This document shows, piece by piece, positions 1 to 13,960 of a stretch of DNA of 64,000 nucleotides. The translations under genes were made by a program, and so were the position numbers. The notes under the pieces were generated by a model, which was not told the DNA's origin, made no database searches, and saw only the letters and a program-made list of their open reading frames with translations. The number at the start of each line of letters is the position of its first letter. Position 1 is the stretch's first letter. Origin of the DNA: Chara braunii (taxonomy: Eukaryota; Streptophyta; Charophyceae; Charales; Characeae); NCBI GenBank assembly GCA_003427395.1, contig BFEA01000469.1:504606-568605 (forward strand), in the 5' to 3' direction.

Positions 1-2540
1 GCCTCCTTCTCTAAAGGGAGTGCTGCCCAAATTTTTACTAGTTCAGGGAGTTAGACAAAATTAGACCTTGAAAAGTCAAAGTCATTTCAGATTTTAAACT
101 TAGCGTTGTATAAATTTTGAAACAGCACGTTCTCTACGGGAAGCACTACCGAAATTTTTGTAAGACTAACGAGTTAGTTGAATTTTGTTGAACTAAGATT
201 TCATATCTGAGTTCAGATCTAATTTAGTATAAATATGGAAAGCCTCATTTTCTAAAGGAAGTGCTGCCAAAATTTTTACTAATTCAGAAAGTTAGACAAA
301 ATTTGACTTTAGAAAGTCGGAGACTATTTTTATTTTCACATTCGGGCTGATATAAATTCTGAAAAGACACTTTTCCTACGGGAAGCGCTGCCGAAATTTT
401 TCTAGTTTAGAGGAGTTAGATTATATTGCGACAGATGACGATTCTGGCAATCCACCCTAGATAAGAGAGGATGCTGCCAAGGTCTGTCTTTTTCTTGGGC
501 ACTTGCGCAGAGATAGACCTAGGCTTAGTTATCAGGAGGATTTCTGTAAGAACGTGATATGGAGATTATTTTTTGTGCGCTTATAAGCTTAGCTTGGGCA
601 TTGGCTTGTTTCATGTTACAGGTTCATCTTTGAACGATTCGATTCAAGATTTTTGACTAGATTCGGCTTGATCCCACGAGGATCACCTTCTGTTATCACT
701 GATAACAGGTCGGTTGTCGATTCGTCGGTTTATGACTCAACTCCAAGTATGAGTATAGAAAGTGGTTTGGGCTAACTCCGTGTAGTGTATGGACTCTTAT
801 TTGACTCTTTGATGTCATTGCAGGTATGTTCTGTGGTTCGGATTTTGGATTTGACTGCCTGCGATCACACATATACATATGACTGTGAGGAATCCCACTG
901 TGATTGTGAGAAGTGATCGTCACATACTTACCTCTTTTATATACATATATATGTGTGTACCTATGTTGGATGTTCACGTAGCATGAGGAGCCCGCGCACT
1001 AAGGATTTAATTAGGGGTTGAGATTGGAAAAAGGGAGAAGACCCCTCTATTTTGTTTGTATGCTTCTTGAAGAATTCTTAGTCGGACGTTGGTTCTGGGT
1101 CGGGGTTCGAGATCCTTGTCCACGACATCCTAAGCCCTAGACTCTGGAGGGAAGGAACCTTCCCTTGCGCAAAGCCTATCTGTCATGCCCGTCGAAACAC
1201 CCGACCCTGGGGCCAGAAATGTCACGAGGGCTGAACGGCATGTCCTTCAGCCGTTCAATATCGTGAAGGGTAATCCATCATGATATGTTCCTTCAACCAT
1301 TCAATATCGCGAAGCCGAGACTGCGATTGTCGTGTATGACTAGCATCGTCGATTGATGTAGGAAGGGTTTGCAACCGCGCAACTTTATATCAAATCTGGC
1401 GCGTGACGTCCGACTGTCTTAGTGTCTAGAGTTATGAGATTAAATAATTTGTATGTATACATGTGTGTCCAGAGTCAGGATAGGCCATTTGTGTCAACCG
1501 ACAAGGTTACCCAAGGTTATGATTTTTGGATGTGGAGGTCCTTCGGCCTATTTTCATTTTTTAGAGTTATTATTGTTGGACGTTGTAGTCCGTGGCAGCC
1601 ATCAAAGTCAAACCCCTTGGCTCGCTTCGAGGCCCTAGGAGAAGGAGCTGGTTTCCAGGGCCATAAGAGACGATTGTCACTACATGTATGAACCTATGTA
1701 CCACCCACTCTCCGCAGGGTGCAGAAGAGGGTGTGGCTTTCAACCGCACTTGGCGGTTGTCCACCGTCGAGAGATTAACCCTCAAGGCACGTGTCAACCG
1801 ACACTTGAGTGTCGAATGCGACCCTCGAGACTAACGAGGACCGCATGAGTATGGATACTACATAGTACGTCATCATTGCGACTGCTTGCGTATGCTTGCA
1901 TTGCGAGTCGATATGAGTTAGCCTTGCGTCCGTGCGGTTTTATACTAAAGCCTCTCGTGCGACCCCTATCTGATTGCCGCATCGGAAAGTTATGGGATGG
2001 CTACCAAGGGACTAGGAAGTTGTCGCGTTGTTTGTTCAGTGTCGTTCTATATATGTATGTGTACGTGCGTATGTGTATGTATTTTTTTTACGTTCCTTAT
2101 AGTGGTGTGCATGTGAAGTGTGGGATGCGTCCTAGTCGACCGGCGACGAGCCGCGCTTGGGACCTCAGCCCCCCAAGAAGTCAGTTCACGTGCGGGTTCG
2201 ATAGAGGCGTAATACCGCGCGTACCCCCTATGCTACAGTGAACGAGAAACGCCCTCGGCTGGTCCACCTCCGCCATAGCAACTGATTAGCTTTCGTACTG
2301 TGGACTGGTAGTTTGGCGGGGATACGTCCACCGAAGGGAGGTGACAGCTCCCGTAAGGTAGAGGTAAGTCGTACCTCGCGTAGGCCCTATCCTGTCGTAG
2401 GGGCTCGTGAGAGGTATGGCTGGCGCACTCGATCGGAGCGGCTTTAGGAAGCTCCATGTATATTTGCGACGATGATTTAGACCAACTCCTGTGTGACGCG
2501 ACCGGGAGGGTCCCGCGCTGTCTTGTGCGGTGCCGGACCA
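1..2540 (+). repeat. Left arm of a long diverged inverted repeat
   Basis: This block is a diverged reverse-complement copy of 11,720-13,960. Collinear matching blocks are 600-720 with 13,060-13,200, 840-900 with 12,740-12,830, 1,570-1,990 with 12,250-12,640 and 2,150-2,420 with 11,850-12,060. The first 430 bases hold four degenerate subunits spaced about 120 bp apart, each with a core like AAGTGCTGCC followed by AAATTTTT (near 9, 133, 251 and 378). No long coding frame is preserved. It may be a long LTR or untranslated region of an LTR element, or an arm of a foldback element. The outer end is cut by the window edge, so the class stays open. Confidence 0.7.
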
Positions 2541-5500
2541 ATGCGCTCGACACCGGGAAATAAAAACCTTCCTATTCCTCTCGCGTCGAGGTCCAATATC
2601 CTGCGCATCCTTTTTTTTAACCTACTTAGGCCCTGAATCGTGTGGCTGCCAGGTAGTGAATAAACTTTTGACAAACGTCGGTCTCATCAAGTCCTTCAAT
2701 CCAACGAAAGACTCGGACAGCGTCCGGCGTTGAAAAAAAACGGCAAATACTCTTGTCAAAGTATTTTCCCTGACAACGTATCACTACATGCACTTTGTTA
2801 AGCAAACAAAATTGCCAAGCAACATTGCAAGAAGTGTACTAACTCAAATCCTACCGTGACTAAACTTCTTAAGTGCATATGCACAGGTACACAAAACATG
2901 CAGTCACATTTACGCTAGTAGCACAAGCAATACTCACAGAGTCGAACAAGGAACCAAAGTGAAACAATAAGAACTACAGCAAGCTTACTGACAAAATCCC
3001 TGTTTAATTTCCAAAATACTTATATACACATAGAGAATACTCAAACATGCAATCCACAGAAAACAATGACATAATCAAAACTTCTACAATCAGACAGAGC
3101 GTTAGAGTGCTTTGTTAACCGCTCGCAGGACCTTGTCGCACCCTAGATCGGGCCCTATCAGCCACCTCCACAGTTCTACCCTGCAGCATCACCTCTATGA
3201 CACATGTAGTCACATCAAAACACTCAAACGAAGAGGCACCAATACCCATTCTTGACCACTGTGGCCAACAACACTTACCCGACATGCAATTAGGATGCAG
3301 TATGATGAATTTGAGGGTTGGCATTTTAGTGTCAAATCCAACTGCTATAAACGACCCATCATCCTTCCCCACCATCACCACCTTGGATCAACGTTGTCAA
3401 AGAGAGAGCACAGACTTCAGGGTTAAGTAGTAGACATAGGGAATCATCAAGACTATCGACCTCTCTCCAACAAAGTGGGTAGTGAAAAGAAGAGGAAAGG
3501 ACAACGGGAGGAGGAATGATGGGTCTGGAGGGACGTGCGGGCGTATGACCGAGAAGCCAGCCCAAGGGGTCAGAACGGGAGGCGCGATTGAAGAAGCGCT
3601 TATTTTTGGGAAGGTGCTATTTAAGACTATCCAGGATGGAGATAGGTGGAGATGTCATCATGAATATAGTTCATGGATAAGCGGTGAGAGTCTTTCCCAA
3701 AAGAAGTGGATGCAAAGAGTGAGAATCTAAGCATCCTCCTTGAACTCCTCACGGAGGAAGAAGAAGTACAAGTCTATGAAAATATCACATTTTTGTCTCC
3801 CTGACTTTCGACATTCGAACCAAAAATACCTCAATTCAGACTTCAAACATATTTTAAAGAGGGTCACTCTCATCTACCTCTTTGACTTCTATTATAACCC
3901 TTATGAACAACTTATACAAAGTATAGCTTGACTTAAGACCACTTTAATGAGGGTCATACATCTACCTCATCGACTACCATTGTGATTTTTTTAATAAATT
4001 AGATAATGTACAGTACCTTATGACTAATTGATGCATCCTCTACTTGTATTAATTGAGAAAACGATTATGGAAGTTGGGAAGGCGGAAGGGTGTAACTCAA
4101 TTATGAATTAATTAATTTTATTAATAATAAGATTTATCATAGAAGTCAGAGAAATGGAAAGGTAATACATTGTTAGAACTATATAATTTTATATTTTACT
4201 TTAATTATGTACAATAGACTGTTACGAAAGCGGGAGAAAGAATGAGTAGTCCTTGTGTGTATCGAATGACTTTAGACCATTCTCCTCTTAAGGGTTAACT
4301 CAACGATGTAAAAAGAGGAAGGGATTGTTTATTATGTTCTGGTTTTATTGGTTGGACATTTGAGTCGGCACCCAAATGGTCAAACTGTTTAGCAAATAAG
4401 CATTATAGTCCGTAAACAAGAGTTGTACAGTCACTTTTAATTTACGTTGCTTCAAGGACAAACCGATAAAGAGTTTGATGGCCCATTCTTCAGTCATTTC
4501 GTATCACGACAAGTATAACTATACGATGCATTTTAGTTAGTCATTAAGCAGCGAATGAAACCCTAAGAAACATATTTCATCTTATGTGCGTAAATATTAT
4601 AAAACAATTTCATAAACATTTTCATTATGAAAATAGGTCATTCTTTAGGGTGTCAATCATACGAGTTGATACAAGGTTTTTTTATTCAAGCTTAAAGGAA
4701 GAGTTATGAATCTGCTACCAATTTGAAATGATGTAACTTGCAAAGTAAGCAGTCACAACTCGACTTACAAGTTCAATGTTCTTAGTGACGGCACAACCAA
4801 ATGATGGTTCAACGTAATATCATGCATTACTTATAATGCAGCGACTAACTATGTTATTTTATTTATAACACGATAAGTAAAATTATCATATATAGGTTAG
4901 TAGCTCAATGATGATAAAACCACCAAAGGATGCTAACAACTTCTTAAGTAGAGGGAAGTTGTGCCTTATGAAACGTTATTGTATCGTAAGGTGTATGACA
5001 GGTGTATCCAATCGGGGCAGTATGAGCTCAATGGATTTTTTTTAAGCGTCCAATCATGTGTAATGTGGGTTGGAGGACCATAGTGTCACCTTTATGCACG
5101 TAGTCAAGTATGGTAGACAATGTACAACCTCGCTTTTGAACACGTGGTACCGGTCAGTCACCAGTCGAAAAAAAATCATCACCAAATGTTCAAGTATCAA
5201 CTAGTAGCAATGGCCACTATGTCTAAGACCACTTACCAATCGCCACCATGTTGGTCCCATGACCGTGTCATTTTCACCTAAGCACTACAATCCATCGCAA
5301 TTGTTTACCGGTGACGCTTGATCATTCTTACGCCATCAGGACTCTCCTACGGGCCAACCAAGTATTACGAAACCAGTTGATCTGGCCAAACAGTTTAGTC
5401 ACTTAGAGGATTACGAAAAAAATGTATTTACGGAACTTATAGTTTCGAGTGAGGCAGAAGCAGTATGTGTGTAGAGCTTGCATAAAGGAGAAGGTTAAAA

Positions 5501-8100
5501 AAAAAAAAAAAACATTGTTGAATCGGACCTTGGTATGAGGAACATAGTCTCATTTTATACGACGATCCGATATACAGTGCAATAGGAGCAACCAAACGAC
5601 ATAGAGAAAACACATACGATGAAAGATTCAAAAGGATGAAAGAAGAATGTCGAAAAAATAAAGGGGAAAAAAACGAAATAAATAAAACAAAAAATAGTTC
5701 AAGTTTTGTACAAAAAACGAAAAACGGGTGCAAGAAGGAAAAAAGCATGGTGAGTAGACAAAGCTCGTTGGAAGCTGCACTCACAAAAACCAAAATTTGA
5801 GGGAAAATTATAAAAAAGATGACAAAGATTTGTATGGCGACTCACTAAAGAAAGATATGTAGTGTTTGAAATATGAATGCATATGAGAGAAAACAAATAA
5901 AAAAACTTATATGTTTTCACCAACATATGAAAAAATAAAATGTCAGTTGTTTTTAAGAAGAATCAAAGACAAACAAATTATTCTAACTATTCAACAAAGA
6001 ATGAAAAAAAAAAAAAAAAAAACTACGAAAATTTACAAACGATGAATTTAAAATAACTGAATAATCTAAAATCATTATTGAATGCAAATAATAGAAAGAA
6101 AACAAATCAATAATGAAAGTAGTATGCCCCTTCAAGCAGATTGTCACCATATAGCAAAAAAATTAAGGAGGAGGATGGATAACCCCACTATACCACGACT
6201 TTTACTGACGCTATGGTATGGTCATTTTGCCTAATGAAAGATTGTGTGCTAAGTTAAAACAGTTCACGTTGTTATGTTGCTTATACTTAAAAGCAAGACA
6301 TTACATTGCATTATAGCATTGTAACTTCACATGCTCAAGATAAAACACTGTGTTGCAACATAACGAGGCACCATGCTACATTTGGTCAAGTCAAAATTAT
6401 TTGTACAACAAGGCACCTTTGCATGTTGCTCCTTCTCAAGACAAGGTGGTCTACACTTCGCATCTTTATGCGCAAAAGATAACAAATGTTTGTTGAGACA
6501 ACACATTCTGCTTATCTCATGCATATTCAAGTTTTGTTTTTGCCCTTGCACTAGCATAGATGGAAGGCAAAAGAGGAGACAATACAAAAACCTTAGAGCA
6601 ACCTCAACACGATATTGTTCATCATACATCAGGATTATAAAAGTCTTACATCACAAAAAAACATCGTTCCATCTTGCCAATCCGTTGGCCCCTCATGCCA
6701 CCACTCCAACCTATTGTTTTATCGTTTGTCCTTACCTTATAAATCTTGCCTTTTGTCCTTGCTCTGTGAATCTCGCTGCAAATGATCGTTACTGGGCTCA
6801 TTTATCCTTCTGTTTGGCCGTCGAGATCTCTCTCCCACCTAGTTGTAAATTAGTCTAGCACGGTAATTAATCTTTTTTTGTTTGAGGGGTTGGGTTGTAC
6901 CCCAAGCAAGGCTTTACTCACCCTCCTCGGTCAATTTTCCCTCCCTCAATCCTACCTCAACATCTACCATGCAGGGCGATCACCCGTCTACCATTTCTTC
7001 GTGGGCTGACCTTACTGGACAATTGTTGTAGCCACCAGCGCTAAGCATGACACCCCCACTTAGTTGTGGTTGAAGCATATTCAGAGGAGCTATACCATAC
7101 CAAGGTATGAAAATTCTTTCGAGGGGCTCATTGGTAGACCTCGAGTACTCCCCTAAATTTAGTACCTTACTCCCTTCATGTATCTCAATATTTTCCCCGA
7201 GCTCCCATATATAGTATCTAATGGCTAACGCAAAGGTCTAATCAAAAACAGTCCCCGAGCTAGTCAGGTACATCCCCTGACACAACTAATGTTAACATCA
7301 TCGTTATTATTGTTATTTCTGAAGTCGTTGTCTTTCATACTCATACCTTTTTACTATAGTAAGTTATACCCACTCCCGCTAAGGTCAGGATAATTATTGT
7401 TACTGCTCTCTCTTAAAGTTTACTCATGACTCGTTATTTGATAATCATCCTATCCCTCCTACTGTGAGTGACTGATGTAAAATCGTATAGCAATACCGTG
7501 TCACTCACAATGTAGGGTATGACACCGCTTACCTGCACACACTTCATACAGGCCACCGTCGATGACCCTGCCTTCACAGAGTAGTGCTCACCTAGTATGG
7601 ACCAAACCCTCTATAACCCCTTGTCATTACTCTATCATCCTGAGCATGAGTCAGACATATGTACAACATACCACTGCTTCCTAGAACATTCACATCCCTC
7701 CATAATAATGCCATTGGAGCAGTGTTTCCCATGCAGTTCCCTCCCAACTACCCCTTATTAATACCGTTCTAACCTGAGAGTATGACAATATTCCTCACCC
7801 AACAGGATAATCACTTCCTGGTCCTCCAGCCTCCTTTGAGATTTTAGTTATCTCAATGATAACCCAAACCATTCCCCAAGGTTCTATCTGTTGCGCCAGG
7901 TAAGAGGTTAAATACACGGGGTGTCGCATAATACCAATTGAGCATCAATCAATCCGTGTTGTCCTCTTAGTGGAACAGTGACCCTGATGTCCGCAAGACA
8001 TACAGACAAAAGAGGAACTCCCTAGCCGAGGTGTCATTGCAACCTCAACAGAGGCATCCCCAACTCATGGGTTTGAGTGCAGACCTACCGAGGATAAGCA
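2541..8100. other. AT-rich interval without recognisable gene
   Basis: Only short open frames occur here and none resembles a known family. Visible structure is minor: a degenerate direct repeat near 3,858 and 3,949 (GAGGGTCA followed by CATCTACCTC), and A-rich tracts near 5,500 and 6,005. The short minus-strand frame at 3,115-3,381 is unrecognised and probably fortuitous. Confidence 0.5.
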
Positions 8101-8206
8101 TGAATAACAGTTAATAAACTGACAACTTGATGACTGAAAATCAAGTGGCTTACATCGAAATTTATCATGCACGGTGTGAAATTTCGGTCCGAGGCCGAAA
8201 TTCCAG

Positions 8207-8326
8207 CAGCAACGGAACCCGGGTTAGAACCAATTGCAGCAACGGAACGCGGATTGGAGTCAATTGCGGCAATAAAACTTGGGTTGGAGTCAATTACAAC
8301 AATGAAACCCGGACTGGAGCAACTCG
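8207..8326 (+). repeat. 30-bp tandem repeat, four copies
   Basis: Four head-to-tail 30-bp units start at 8,207, 8,237, 8,267 and 8,297. Each begins like CAGCAACGGAACCCGG and ends like TTGGAGTCAATT. Because the unit is a multiple of three, a short open frame (8,167-8,367) reads it as a ten-residue repeat of the type AATERGLESI. The frame has no recognised domain, so coding is doubtful. Confidence 0.8.
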
Positions 8327-8560
8327 ATTGTCAACCTTGCAGATTAGATACATCACAAAACAAGTAATAATAAGTCAGCTCTCTCTGGAATTATACGAGT
8401 TGATTGTAAATTGTGAGTCCAAGAGGGCAATTGCGGCAATGAAACTTGGGTTGGAGTCAATTACAACAACGAAACCCAGACTGGAGAAAAACGATTGTCA
8501 ACCTTGCAGATCAGATACATCACAGAACAAGTAATAATAAGTCGGCGCACACTTGAATGA
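8267..8560 (+). repeat. 168-bp direct repeat overlapping the 30-bp array
   Basis: The end of the 30-bp array plus about 90 bp downstream recurs 168 bp later. GGGTTGGAGTCAATTACAAC occurs at 8,281 and again at 8,449. Both copies continue through CGATTGTCAACCTTGCAGAT and end in an AGTAATAATAAGTC segment. Confidence 0.75.
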
Positions 8561-8699
8561 TCAGAGTGGATTGTAAATTGTAAGCCCAAGAGGGCAACTT
8601 CCCGTTGCGCTATTTTGAATTTTAAAAAACATAAAAAAATAAAGAAGTCTAAATACCTCAACCCCAGTTTTATTTTTTTTTTTCAATAAAAGATTTGCA

Positions 8700-10269
8700 T
8701 TTATTACAATTGCTCACACTGAGGCCGAGAATCCTCCACAAACAACCCGGAAAGCATCTGGGGTCATTACCTAGGTTATGCTTAATGCTGCAAACCAGGT
8801 CCAACATCCCATATATCTGCAAATTCGAAGGATAAAATGAACCAAAACAGAAATAAAAGAAAGAACCGAATTATAGAAAGTACAAGGAGTTTTACCCAAC
8901 TTCACCTATTTCTGCAACTCGATAAAAGATCAAAGGCTAAACCGGTTACAAAGGTTCGGTGTTGGAAATGGGGTCCAACGTCTCATACGTTTGCACTATC
9001 AAACATAAAGTGGACCAACAGGGCATCAGATAAAATTAAGGGGAGGAATCCACGTAAAAAGTACTGGGTGCTTTACCAAGCTTCATTTACCTTTACAACT
9101 CAATAGCAAATCAAAGCTTAAGCCGACTTAGAAGTTAACCATGGTGAGAAAACTAGGTTGCCTTTAGGCATTGGCTTGACTAGCCTGTGTTTGAAGCCGC
9201 AAGTTTCCAAAACCAAGCTGCTCCTTTTCGAGTCAATCCACCCTTAGCCTTACGACACCAGTCCAACCAGATACACTGTGACCTATCAATTTTCATTTTC
9301 AAGCATGATTACAATTGGCCACCAAATATTGATGAGTCTTCTGCATTCGATACATGGCTCGCATTGCAAGTTTAAGTTAAATTTCTTCACACCATTCTCG
9401 TCGAAAGACGTGTGAGTTTCTCTCGCTCTAGATAATGGTCATGATAATGTCTTTGAAGGTATGGACCACGTAAGAGGATGAAGAGTCTCTTTTGTTGGCC
9501 ACTGGAAGAAAGCTCGATAAGACACTCTAATTGAAAGATGTTCATGGTAGTCTCGACCAATGTCCTCACCATCAGGACCATACACTTTGACTACGGACAA
9601 TCCAACGAAAGATTACAATTTGTCTCTCATGCTCATTGACAGCAGTCACACGCTATTAAGACATCCATTCCTCTACTTGCTATGAAGGTTGCAGTGGGTA
9701 TGACTAACATCGATTGTTGCCATAACACACTCCCCATCTTCTCAGAGGGTAGTTTCTTCAGAAGTTGTCAACGTTTCTCTTGAGGCTCCTCATCATATTG
9801 TATCAGGGCTAGCTCACATCTATGCTTACTTACCACGTCGAAGGAGCAATATGGTGCACATTCTTTGAGGAGACCAATGCCAAAGGGGATAGCAGTGCAT
9901 ATGAATAACATATTTCCTTTGTTGATGTAAGGCAATCCATAGCCATCTAGTAGGATCTAGTTTGAGGGATGAGAGTGGGTTCCTCTAAATCTAGCCAAAT
10001 TTAAATTCACTTTATATGGGTCACCCTATGTCTATCCAAATTTAAATTCACTTTATATTCCCCAAGGTCTAGCACTAAGATGTTGGTACCCTCCGACTCA
10101 AATCTAAGTGGGATTTACTCATTCAAGTTAGTTTGTATAATTCAGATTTGTAGAATATCAAAATTATGGTTTCCATTCTCAATCGGTCTCCTTGTCCCGC
10201 ATACGATATCATTTGTCATCGACAATAATTTGATTTGTGCCGAGCATCATCACCCAGTAGGGTGGGATC
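8700..10269. other. No gene seen; small direct repeat
   Basis: There are no recognisable coding regions. A perfect 23-bp direct repeat containing AAATTTAAATTCACTTTATA lies at 9,995-10,017 and 10,036-10,058. A short minus-strand frame at 9,387-9,581 could be a decayed 3' continuation of the LINE further right, but I see no decisive motif. Confidence 0.5.
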
Positions 10270-10275
10270 GTTTTT

Positions 10276-11790
10276 TTAAGGCTCTGCAACTTTAAGCTTA
10301 CTCCTCTCAAATACAAATGGTGGTCCCTCAACTCCTTTTTCATAAGACAGACAGAGTTGTCTGCATCGTAGAAAGTTTCCTAATTTGTTTGTCGCTGAAA
10401 AAAAAACTCGCCACTGATATAAAAAAAAAAATTCGTTTACAAAAAGCAGTTCCTCCATTACGTCAGCCTTCGAAATAGGCTCACTATGCACTATCGGTTT
10501 TAGTTTTTTCTATGCGTAAAGTACTGTATTCCAAAAAATAGATTTGGGTCGCCTGTTCGAGTAGGATTTCAACATCAAGCATCTCTAAACATCATTCGGG
10601 TTGCTCAAGTCTCATTTTTTTGCTTATGATGTACTCCCCCAGGATAATCCAATATTTATTTTTTGTTTCTATGAAGGCGCATATTGGCCATCTGGCCAAC
10701 AAGGCCAGGTTTTGCCTCCTCGAATCTAATATACCTAGCTCGCCTTCATTCATGAAGAACGTCACCACTTCCCAAGCTACTTTCGATAGGTAGCCTTGGT
10801 CTTATGACATTGCAGGCTTTACACCAGCTTCCTGACTTTGTCTTCAATGTGGGACTAGACCTTTTATCCCATAAGGTGAATGACCAAGACATATCACTCA
10901 ATTGAGAAGGCAATCGTTGTTAGAAGATGAGATCTTCCAAATAATGATGAAAGGTATCGTCGGCTTCATTTAGCAATTTAGACCGTCACGTTTTTTTCAA
11001 GTAGCGGATCTTGAAACTCAGAGCAGTCTGTAGTTGTCACTTGAACCCCCAGAAAACGCTCAAAAGAGTCCCTTGGGATGCATGTCATACCCCAATCAAC
11101 ACACAGTTCATAAGGAGGGGGCAAAAAATAGGAGGATTTTGACCAGTTCACTGAGGCTTCTTCTAACTCACAATATGTGGTTAGAATATTTTGTACTTCA
11201 TCTAAGACTAGCGGGTTATTTTATGCATAGACAGTGAGGTCGTCGACAATGGCTCCTATTTTCCACTCAATGCTCCTGTCAATCTTGAGACCTGCAATGT
11301 GTGGATTATATCTAAAGTTGTCAAGAAGGACCTCAAGATGGACCATGAAGAGCAGAGATGCCAAAAGGCACCCCTCACGCAATGATCGCGTAAGTCTAAG
11401 AAAATATAAGGGTTCGTCGTTGACCATGACTGCAATGGTGACCTTGCATTATGTGGTGTGGACCCAAGAACAAACGTTAGGTTCAAAGCGCATATGCTTA
11501 AAGATGGTTTGGACGAAAGTTCAACCCACTTTGTCATATGCTTTTTCCATATTCAGTAGCATAATAGTTACATCTCTCTTTTCTTTAACAAACACGATAG
11601 TCTGAAGAGTAGTGATGATGTTTTCGAGAACGGAACGTCCTTTAACGAACGCCCCTTTTTCTTGACTCGTGGCCAACCTGAGCGCAATAACCTTGGTTAA
11701 AAGTTTACAAGCGGTGTTGTTAAGCGCATCGGTCCCGCAGGGGACCCTCTCGACCTCGTCACGCATAATTTTGCAAGACTTTTTTGCAAA
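10276..11790 (-). pseudogene. Decayed non-LTR (LINE) reverse transcriptase
   Basis: Translated on the minus strand, this stretch follows the usual order of a LINE ORF2 reverse transcriptase. It shows LLTKVIALRL, then KGRSVLENI, then MEKAYDKVG (11,521-11,766). Next come LTRSLREGCLLASLLF and IVDDL (11,221-11,427), the latter at the position of the catalytic ADD/YADD box. Further on are NWSKSS, FLGVQV and LSSLFGRSHLL, and near 10,700-10,800 WEVVTFFMNEGELGILD with a following ARWPICAF-type segment. At least two in-frame stops lie between the palm motifs, one replacing the Trp expected after KVG, and more occur downstream. No endonuclease domain was found upstream; instead the fragment abuts the inverted-repeat arm. 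It is clearly non-functional. The family is secure, the clade is not. Confidence 0.85.
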
Positions 11791-13960
11791 GGGGGAAACT
11801 TTTGTTGCTCAGGCAAAGTACATTTGCTATACCTCTTGTGAACCCCTACGACGGGATAGAGGTCCCACGACGAACAACTTACCTATGCCCAATTAGCCTG
11901 TCACCACCCTTGGACAAGCGTATTCCTGCCAAGCTATCGAACCACGTGCGAAAGCTGCTTGAGTGAAATCGCATAGGTGGCCCAGCCAATGGCGTTTCTC
12001 GTTCGCTGTGGCACAGGGGGTACGCAAGGTCGAACGCCTCAATCGGACCCGTACGCGAGTCGGCGCTTTGGAGGCTGATCTCCTAAAGCGACTCGGCGCC
12101 AATCGATTAGGATGGTCTATCGAACCACGCGATAAACTTTATAAAAATAAACCAAGCTTCATATATAAACCGCGCCTAGTCCCTTTTTCACATACGACCC
12201 ATAACTTTTTGTCAACAAAATACACGATTATCGTTTGCAAGACTCTGAATAACTAACGCAGCGAGGCGAGCTTAGTCATATTAAATGGCCATACATCAGT
12301 GCTCAAGCGGTCGCTGTGATGGCATATCATCTGGTACCCATAATCATATGGCCTTCAATGATTTTGAGGGTTGCTTTCGACACTTAAGTGTCGACTCACA
12401 TGCGTCTTGAGCGGTTCATGTGTTGATGTTAGACAATCATGAGTGCGATTGCAAGACCTACCCTCTTTTGCACCCTACGTGAGTGAAGGGTAAGCGGGCT
12501 TCGACCGCTTTGTGGCAAAGGAAGCCCTTGAGCTATGTGATAAGGATCCATCTTCGGAGGTCTTCGGACAAGTGAAGGATTTTGACTTTGAGAACCGTCA
12601 TGGACTTCCGCATTCAACTATAAAGATATAAAAATAAAAAATAAAACGGGTCTCCTTTTTCTCTCAATAATTTTTTTTTTGACCTTTACGTACGGTCAAA
12701 GTAGACCGTTTGGATACTCAAAGCATAATTATAACAACTTTATAGGACATGAGGCGATCACTCTCACAATCACAGTGACACTCTCTTCAAAATATACACA
12801 TGATCGCAGACAAAGTCAATTTCGGACTTCAACTCACAAAAGATACTTGCAATCACACCGAAAACTGAACACGGACAGACCACGCACTACACGAAGTCGA
12901 CTTCAACCACTCTCTGCGCTCACACCCCTCGTCTTATTCACATCAGCCTTAACCTTTGTTCAACCTTCTCAAATGGTCATTTAATGAAAGTCGGGGTAAA
13001 AATTCAAAAAAACACTTTAGGTTGAGTAGCGAGAATAAGTTCAAGTTGAGTTGGAAACCGACAAATCGACAACCAACCTGTTATCAATCATAACAGAAGA
13101 TGATCCTCGTAGGATCAAGCTAAAATTAGTCAGGCCTTGAATTAAACTGAACGAAGTGGACCTGTAATACAACACAAGCCAATACCCAAACTATGCTTAA
13201 GTGAATGGAGAATAAACCTTGTGTCGCATCTCACTCATTTTCTTACTGGACTAAGTCTAACTTATTCTAAATAGTATCAGAGATTGAGAAAAATTTTGAC
13301 AACATTTTTCGTGCACAAGGTTGATCACCAAAAATTTTTCTACCAAATATAATCTAACTCATTAAAACTATAAATATTTCGTCAACACTCCCTCTAGAGA
13401 AAGTGTTATTTCAATAGTTATATTCATCTAAATACGAGATAAAAAAATAACTTTTAACTTTAAACAGTCAAGTTTTGTATAACTCTATGATTTAGTAAAA
13501 AAATAGGCAGCACTCTCTTTATAAAAGTAGGTTTTCCAAATTTATACTAAGTCAAATATGAACTCAAAGACTGAACATGAGCTCTGCTGAGACAAAATTC
13601 AACTAACTCATTGAATTTGCAAAAATTTCGGCAACACGCCCTCTAGAAAAATATTTTTTCAAAATTTATACAAATTTAAAAATAATTATGACTTTACAAT
13701 GTCAAATTTTGTCAAAATCCCTGATTTAGCAAAAACTTTAGCAGCACTTCTCCTGAAAAAGTAGGCGTTTCATATTTACACTAAATCATATATGAAACTC
13801 AGATAAAAGTTGAATTTGTAAAGAAAAAAATTGACTAACGCTTTGGATTCGTAAAAGATTTGGGCAACACTTCCCTTAACTAAAGTGTTTTTTTTTTTTA
13901 ATAAAAAAACAAATATGAAAAATAAACTTAACTCTTAAATGCAAAAATTGAACTAACTCC
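11720..13960 (-). repeat. Right arm of the long diverged inverted repeat
   Basis: This is the partner of 1-2,540 in opposite orientation. A well-preserved block, read on the minus strand near 13,080-13,130, is TTGATCCTACGAGGATCATC, which matches the left arm near 668. The outer 600 bases (13,300-13,910) hold five degenerate ~125-bp subunits with a plus-strand core like AAATTTCGGCAACAC. The inner edge runs into the LINE fragment, so one may have inserted into the other. No protein is encoded. Confidence 0.7.

Noticed and set aside
6373-6858. 161-codon plus-strand frame
   Set aside because: Cys/His-rich only by composition, without regular zinc-finger spacing; an overlapping minus-strand frame is equally open.
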